In this document: piece after piece, positions 5,184 through 9,260 of the stretch
Numbering within the stretch: position 1 is the first letter of the stretch
Layout: each line of letters opens with the position of its first letter
Assembly: GCA_015491145.1 (NCBI GenBank)
Contig: WFWM01000034.1
Span: 1 to 9,260, forward strand
Source of the DNA: Patescibacteria group bacterium
GTDB taxonomy: Bacteria; Patescibacteriota; Minisyncoccia; Phycocordibacterales; UBA12088
Reading direction: 5' to 3'
Length of the DNA: 9,260 nucleotides
Translations under genes and position numbers: made by a program
The notes under the pieces: model-generated
Seen by the model: only the letters and a program-made list of their open reading frames with translations
Databases searched by the model: none
Told to the model about the DNA's origin: nothing

Positions 5184-5915
5184 TCAGCGAACACGGTCCT
5201 CGTCTCCGCCTCCTCCTGCGGGAGGCGTATCAGCTGTCGCTTCCTCTGCTACCTGCGCGAGTGTCGCCTCTGCTGCAGGACGCTCTTGCACCATATTGGC
5301 GAGCGAAAAGAGGGTCACCGACGCCGCCACCACTCCTCCCACATTGAGAAAGAAGAGGGCGAGCGCTTGCCACAGCACCTCCCACCATCCCCACGAAAGC
5401 GCTACTCCCGCTGCCGCCAAGGGAGGCAGGAGCGCCACAGCCACCGCTACTCCCGGCAGGTGAGCAGAAAGGTGCGGCCGCATAAGGGTGTAGGTCACCG
5501 CTATTCCCGCCGCCACCGCCACTACGAGGTAGCCGAGCGAAGGGGTAAAGAGGGAGAGTACCTCGCCACGGACTCCCCCATCCGGCTCGGAGAGAAAGAA
5601 CCCTGCTACGAACGCAAGCAGCACGCTCCCTGCTGAAGACCAAAAGAGGGTGCGGGCTGAAAGCCCAATCACACGCGTATCGTGGAGCACGATCCCAAGC
5701 CCGAGCGAAAGCACCGGATAGAGCAGCGGCGCAATCAGCATTGAAGCAATGAGAAGCGGAATGTTGAGCGAAGCAATGCCTACTGCCGCAATGAGCACAG
5801 CAAGCGACAGGAGCAGGGAATAATCGAAACTCTGGGTACTGTTCGCGAGCAATTCACGCACCGCCCGAGCCCTATCTTCTCGTTCAATAGCAAAGAAGGA
5901 GTCGAGCATCGTCAT
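5184..5915 (-). CDS. DUF389 family membrane protein
   Basis: A 243-residue membrane protein of the DUF389 family (the TIGR00341/TIGR00271 group). Two family signatures are visible: LLIASMLIAPLLYPVLSLGLG (54-74) and LPGVAVAVALLPPLAAAGV (153-171). About six hydrophobic segments lie at roughly 33-55, 57-78, 90-109, 125-145, 153-175 and 183-206. The C-terminal 35 residues are hydrophilic, Glu/Ala-rich and end in a glycine-rich acidic tail. The larger cytoplasmic N-terminal domain of some relatives is absent. Function is unknown for the family. The ATG at 5915 forms an ATGA overlap with the aldolase stop (TGA 5914-5912), arguing for translational coupling; an ATG at 5924 would add three residues. 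Neither has a clear Shine-Dalgarno. Confidence 0.9.
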   Translation of the reverse strand: MTMLDSFFAIEREDRARAVRELLANSTQSFDYSLLLSLAVLIAAVGIASLNIPLLIASMLIAPLLYPVLSLGLGIVLHDTRVIGLSARTLFWSSAGSVLLAFVAGFFLSEPDGGVRGEVLSLFTPSLGYLVVAVAAGIAVTYTLMRPHLSAHLPGVAVAVALLPPLAAAGVALSWGWWEVLWQALALFFLNVGGVVAASVTLFSLANMVQERPAAEATLAQVAEEATADTPPAGGGGDEDRVR

Positions 5916-6955
5916 ATGCGACATGGAGCTGCCTGTGGATTCTGTTCACACGCTGGCGTGTAGCGACCGAGGCGAGCGAGCGCCGCCATATGGGCCCGAT
6001 GGAGAAACACCTCCTGCGCTTCATTCCAGAAGGCATCGTTTCCACCCCACCGCTCAAGCACCGGCTGATGGAGCGCACGCGCAAATGAAAATGACAGCGG
6101 CCATGGGTGCGGGCCTCGTCGCACCATTGCGTCGAGGTTTGCGGTTGCATACTCGGGAGATTGCCCTCCCGAAAGGAACGCAATGCCTCCGAGCGAATCT
6201 GGCACTGTATCGTACAAGGCGCTCAGCGTCTGCACAGCCACTTCCTCGGAGGAAGCCGGTCCTCCCTCGTACTCGCTTCCCGCAACCACCATGCTCGCCT
6301 TGAGCACTACCTGCTCTGGAGGCACAGCGTGTTGGTGAAGTTGTGCCAACACCTCACGCCAGACCATCCGATGCACACGTGCACTCTCTTCAATGCTGTG
6401 CGTCCCTTCCATCAACACCTCTGGCTCCACTATGGGAACCACGCCTTCTTCTACGCATACACGCGCATACTGCGCGAGCTCGAACGAATCAATGCGGATA
6501 TCGTCAAGTGTCGGGAGCCCCTCGGTGCGATCGATCCGATACACCCCGCGCCACTTGGCAAACCGAATTCCCCACCGATCTTTCGCCGCACGAAGCCGTT
6601 CACGCAACCCCCCCAGCCCCCGGGTGATCTCTTCCTTGGGGTGAAACGGGCTCGGCCCAAGCCCCTGGTCAACCTTGAGGCCAACGAGCAGCCGCCGCTG
6701 TCGCGCTGCTTGGGCAAAGGGAGTGCCATCGGAGAGCGTCTGTCGAAGCGTTTCCTCGTGGAATATCGCTCCGCTGATGAATCGATGGAGATCAGGTGTG
6801 GTGATGAGGAGTTCCCGATACCGGCGACGCTGTTCCTCCGTTGCTTCAATCCCGCGTGCCGCAAGCCGCTTGCCGAGCGTAGTGGGGCTCCCGTCCATCG
6901 CGAGGATGCCCTTTGGAAGGGTAAAGAGCGCCGCGACCGTTTCCTGTAGCTCCAT
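5912..6955 (-). CDS. fda: fructose-bisphosphate aldolase, class I
   Basis: A 347-residue class I (Schiff-base, animal-type) aldolase that interconverts fructose-1,6-bisphosphate with dihydroxyacetone phosphate and glyceraldehyde-3-phosphate. Key residues in rabbit-enzyme order are present: Asp21 in ILAMDGS, Lys94 in GLKVDQG, Lys134 in AKWRGVYRI, Glu177 and Glu179 in PIVEPEVL, the Schiff-base lysine Lys219 in VVLKASMV, GIAFLSGGQS (257-266), and the phosphate-binding Arg293 in PWPLSFSFARAL. The usual LAADES is AMDGS, so the Glu after the catalytic Asp is Gly. The C-terminal tail is short and lacks the terminal Tyr of animal aldolases. It starts nine bases after the acyl ligase stop and overlaps DUF389 by four bases. 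It is likely cytoplasmic and co-transcribed with both. Confidence 0.96.
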   Translation of the reverse strand: MELQETVAALFTLPKGILAMDGSPTTLGKRLAARGIEATEEQRRRYRELLITTPDLHRFISGAIFHEETLRQTLSDGTPFAQAARQRRLLVGLKVDQGLGPSPFHPKEEITRGLGGLRERLRAAKDRWGIRFAKWRGVYRIDRTEGLPTLDDIRIDSFELAQYARVCVEEGVVPIVEPEVLMEGTHSIEESARVHRMVWREVLAQLHQHAVPPEQVVLKASMVVAGSEYEGGPASSEEVAVQTLSALYDTVPDSLGGIAFLSGGQSPEYATANLDAMVRRGPHPWPLSFSFARALHQPVLERWGGNDAFWNEAQEVFLHRAHMAALARLGRYTPACEQNPQAAPCRI

Positions 6956-6961
6956 ACCGCA

Positions 6962-6970
6962 ACTCTACCA
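6962..6970 (-). promoter_or_regulatory. possible extended -10 before the aldolase gene
   Basis: The minus strand reads TGG-TAGAGT followed by six bases and the aldolase ATG. It fits TGnTAnnnT but overlaps the last codons and stop (TGG TAG) of the acyl ligase, which supply most of the matching bases. It may therefore be coincidental; operon expression is sufficient to explain the aldolase. Confidence 0.22.
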
Positions 6971-9260
6971 CACCGTTTTCGCATCTCCCTCCAATGCCTT
7001 CAGCCACTCCGGCTTCGGTCCGATATCATGTGAGAGTGTCAGGCTCCGATGTTGGAGCACCACCTTCCCTTCCTCATCGAGCGTTGGGATCCACAACGGC
7101 TTCCGGCTGTGGTAGGCAATGAGCGACGCGAGCACGAGGGTGGAGGACCGGAGGGGTCCTTCAGCGGGCAGCCACCACACGAGGGCGCGATCAGGACGGC
7201 GCCGCAAGAGGCGGGAGAAGGCTCCAATGTACTCAGGGTGAGGCTTTACAAGAACGCGGATAACATGCGCAGGTCCTCCCTGCGCTTCCTGTAACGCAAC
7301 GCAAGGTGTCCGCGCACGGGAAAGCCACCGCCGAGCTCCTGCCTCCCGCTCATCAATGAGGGTAATGCCGGTGAGTGCCACCTCCGTCGCTGCAGGGAGT
7401 CGACGAATCGGCGGGGAGACTGGCTCCGGGAGGGGGCGTTGCTCAAGCGTCGCGGCAAGGGAACGGAGCGATGTGGGTGCTGCAACGAGTGAAGGGGGAA
7501 TCGTGTAGTAGAAGGTGTGCTCGATCGAGCGCAGGAGCCACCACCATTCCCACGCTCCCCATTGAGGCTCTACGTTTGGCAACGGAAGATGGGCATTATC
7601 CGCATGGAAGCGGGGCGCCCCCACGATAGTGTTTGCAAGGGCAGTAAGCTCCCCAAGCACCGGTGATTCGTGCGTGATGGTGGCGGGAACATCGGCGCCG
7701 CTTGTCTTGCTGCATACCTCTCTCGCAACCTTCGTCCGCTTCGTCTTCAGCGTTGGCGTTTGCGGGAACGGCCCGACCCAACGAACCCAGCGACGAATTC
7801 GTGCAGGTTTCGGTAATTGCGCGTTCACAGCAGCAACCACCTGCGCGACAGCGGCATCAGGAGCGTTACTCACTATTGCAGCGGTCACCTCCTCACCTCC
7901 CTTCCCTTCCTTCCGACACCCCACCACGCACGCATCCAGCACCTGTTCCGAGTGCTCACGCAAGCGGTCCTCCACCTCGTCGGGGTATACATTAAACCCC
8001 CCTTCCGTTAGTATCATCTCTTTTACCCTCCCACGAATGGCAATGAATCCCTCTTCATCGATCTCTGCAACATCACCGGTTGCGAGCCAGCCTCCCTGCA
8101 ACACTTCTGCGGTTTTTTCGGGATTCCGGTAGTACCCTTCCATTACCATCTCGCTCCGCACGAGCAGTTCACCACTCTCACCCAGCCGCACCTCTACCCC
8201 TGGCAGGGGTTTTCCAACAGTCCCCTTCTTTGCCTCGACTGGGGTGTTCGCGGCAACAATGGGAGAGTGCTCTGTCAAGCCATACCCTTCATAGACAGGG
8301 AAGCCAAGCCGTTCCCAGAAATCTGCCACCTCGTGCGCCAGCGGCGCTCCGCCGCAGACAAAGTATTGGAACGTCCTCCCAAATCGTCGCGCAATCGGCC
8401 AAAACAACCATCGCCGCATCCGCATTGGAAGCAGTGGGGCAATACGGAGGAGAGAAGCAAGCACCCGTTCCTTCCCCTCTGCCGCGACTTTCCGGAAAAT
8501 CGCCTTTCGAAAGGTCTCAAGTAGCCGGGGCACGAGCACCATATGCGTCGTTGGGCCGCTCGCGAGCGCCTCAAAAATAGCTCCGGCAACCGCTGCTCTC
8601 GGATAGACAATAGTGCCGCCAGCGAGCAAGGGCACGAGCAAGCCGGCGGTGCACTCAAACATATGGGAAAGAGGCAGCACGGAAACCGCCCGCGTGGTGT
8701 GGTCGAGCGCAAACGCTTGCTTCGCCGCCGCCGCGTTGGAGAGAACCGCACGACTCGAGAGCACAACCCCCTTGGGAGTAGCCGTTGTCCCGGAGGTGTA
8801 GGCAAACAAGAGTGGCGCGTCAAGGGAACGGATGACCGGAGCGAGGGGAGAGAGCGTTCGACTCTGCTGACGGAGCCGCTCAAGCGGAAGCGTGGTGGGT
8901 GCAATAGATTCCGGATGGAAAAGGCTCTGAATTGCAAGGATGGCTCCTGCATCCTGCGCTATCGCTCGTGCAACGGCCGCGGGGGCATGGGTATCCACCG
9001 GCACAGGGATTGCACCCCGCCACACGATACCGAAGAATCCTACGACCCAATCCACACTGTTTGGTCCCCACAATACAACCCGATCCCCCTCCCGCACTCC
9101 AGCCGCCGCAATCCATTGTGCAGCGCGAGCGACGAGCCGCTCGAGGTCCCTGTACGGTAGCCCCCACGAACCTCCCGCCAGCATTTGCACAAACGCAAGG
9201 CGTGAGCCCCGTGCACGACTCCACTGTGTAAGCAGCTCCGGCAGCGGGGCTATCGGAAAC
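6965..9260 (-). CDS. AMP-forming long-chain acyl ligase with ACP-like domain and novel tail (5' end outside window)
   Basis: The visible 764 residues continue past the right edge. The first visible residues (LPELLTQW...RLAF) already look like the start of an ANL enzyme, so little is missing; the GTG at 9190 is internal. Adenylation motifs are complete: YTSGTTATPKG (154-164), GYGLTEHSP (326-334), TGDVAEID (394-401), GRVKEMILTEGG (410-421), and TPTLKTKR (502-509) with the likely catalytic Lys505. The last motif is typical of long-chain fatty acyl-CoA synthetases. The reaction would be ATP-dependent acyl-adenylate formation, then transfer to CoA or another acceptor. Residues about 531-608 resemble an acyl carrier domain but lack the DSL serine (Gly-Ala at 568-569). 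The last 155 residues are not recognised. It heads the aldolase-DUF389 block as far as can be seen. Typical stand-alone synthetases are 500-650 residues. Confidence 0.93.
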   Translation of the reverse strand, partial: FPIAPLPELLTQWSRARGSRLAFVQMLAGGSWGLPYRDLERLVARAAQWIAAAGVREGDRVVLWGPNSVDWVVGFFGIVWRGAIPVPVDTHAPAAVARAIAQDAGAILAIQSLFHPESIAPTTLPLERLRQQSRTLSPLAPVIRSLDAPLLFAYTSGTTATPKGVVLSSRAVLSNAAAAKQAFALDHTTRAVSVLPLSHMFECTAGLLVPLLAGGTIVYPRAAVAGAIFEALASGPTTHMVLVPRLLETFRKAIFRKVAAEGKERVLASLLRIAPLLPMRMRRWLFWPIARRFGRTFQYFVCGGAPLAHEVADFWERLGFPVYEGYGLTEHSPIVAANTPVEAKKGTVGKPLPGVEVRLGESGELLVRSEMVMEGYYRNPEKTAEVLQGGWLATGDVAEIDEEGFIAIRGRVKEMILTEGGFNVYPDEVEDRLREHSEQVLDACVVGCRKEGKGGEEVTAAIVSNAPDAAVAQVVAAVNAQLPKPARIRRWVRWVGPFPQTPTLKTKRTKVAREVCSKTSGADVPATITHESPVLGELTALANTIVGAPRFHADNAHLPLPNVEPQWGAWEWWWLLRSIEHTFYYTIPPSLVAAPTSLRSLAATLEQRPLPEPVSPPIRRLPAATEVALTGITLIDEREAGARRWLSRARTPCVALQEAQGGPAHVIRVLVKPHPEYIGAFSRLLRRRPDRALVWWLPAEGPLRSSTLVLASLIAYHSRKPLWIPTLDEEGKVVLQHRSLTLSHDIGPKPEWLKALEGDAKTVW

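Noticed and set aside
6107..6949. 280-codon plus-strand open frame opposite the aldolase
   Set aside because: The minus strand encodes an unmistakable class I aldolase with all catalytic residues; the plus frame shows no domain.
9188..9190. GTG as the start of the acyl ligase
   Set aside because: The frame stays open to the window edge and the 23 upstream residues match the usual N-terminal helix of AMP-forming ligases, so the true start lies further upstream.
1..9260. CRISPR array, insertion sequence, attachment site, riboswitch or phage/defence genes
   Set aside because: No regular repeats, terminal inverted repeats or such genes were found; the tRNA is followed by an intact gene and no direct repeat of its 3' end is seen.

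Overview
The window is about 60% GC and gene-dense, with intergenic gaps of 6 to about 76 bases. It looks like bacterial chromosome rather than a mobile region: I see no transposase, integrase, phage gene, CRISPR array or long repeat. A split transketolase, an animal-type class I fructose-bisphosphate aldolase, a PfkB sugar kinase, very tight packing and the near absence of Shine-Dalgarno sequences suggest a high-GC member of the Candidate Phyla Radiation/Patescibacteria, perhaps Parcubacteria-like. This is inference from gene content; no rRNA or ribosomal protein is present to confirm it. TGA is read as stop in three genes, so the code looks standard.

Layout. Bases 1-111 (minus) hold the first 37 codons of a TsaC/Sua5/YrdC gene that runs off the left edge. 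A 76-base divergent spacer separates it from tRNA-Val(GAC) at 188-263 (plus). A divergent GNAT-like acetyltransferase (264-965, plus) starts on the base after the tRNA's CCA. A four-helix membrane protein with a CPAC motif (1015-1539, minus) converges on it. That gene shares a 71-base divergent promoter region with a PfkB-family kinase (1611-2609, plus).

From 2627 to the right edge every gene is on the minus strand. In transcription order these are: a long-chain AMP-forming acyl ligase with a C-terminal extension (9260 to 6965, 5' end outside the window), class I aldolase (6955 to 5912), a DUF389 membrane protein (5915 to 5184), the transketolase N-terminal half (5133 to 4270), a PPC/DUF296 protein (4263 to 3835), the transketolase C-terminal half (3824 to 2829), and a 63-residue single-span membrane protein (2818 to 2627). 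Spacings of -4 to 10 bases suggest two co-transcribed blocks, ligase-aldolase-DUF389 and tktN-PPC-tktC-small protein. The 50-base gap between the blocks contains a promoter-like site.

Function. Aldolase and transketolase link triose, hexose and pentose phosphates, and the PfkB kinase could supply a phosphorylated sugar or nucleoside, so the middle of the window is a small central-carbon cluster. The acyl ligase suggests activation of scavenged fatty acids.

Most notable signals. (1) First genes of transcription units carry a -10-like site 7-8 bases upstream of the ATG, mostly of the form TGnTAnnnT, with no Shine-Dalgarno, which suggests leaderless transcription. (2) A tRNA whose encoded CCA abuts an ATG. 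(3) An acyl ligase fused to an acyl-carrier-like domain that lacks the phosphopantetheine serine, plus an unidentified tail. (4) A PPC-domain gene between the two transketolase halves. I do not see a clear new defence or mobile system.
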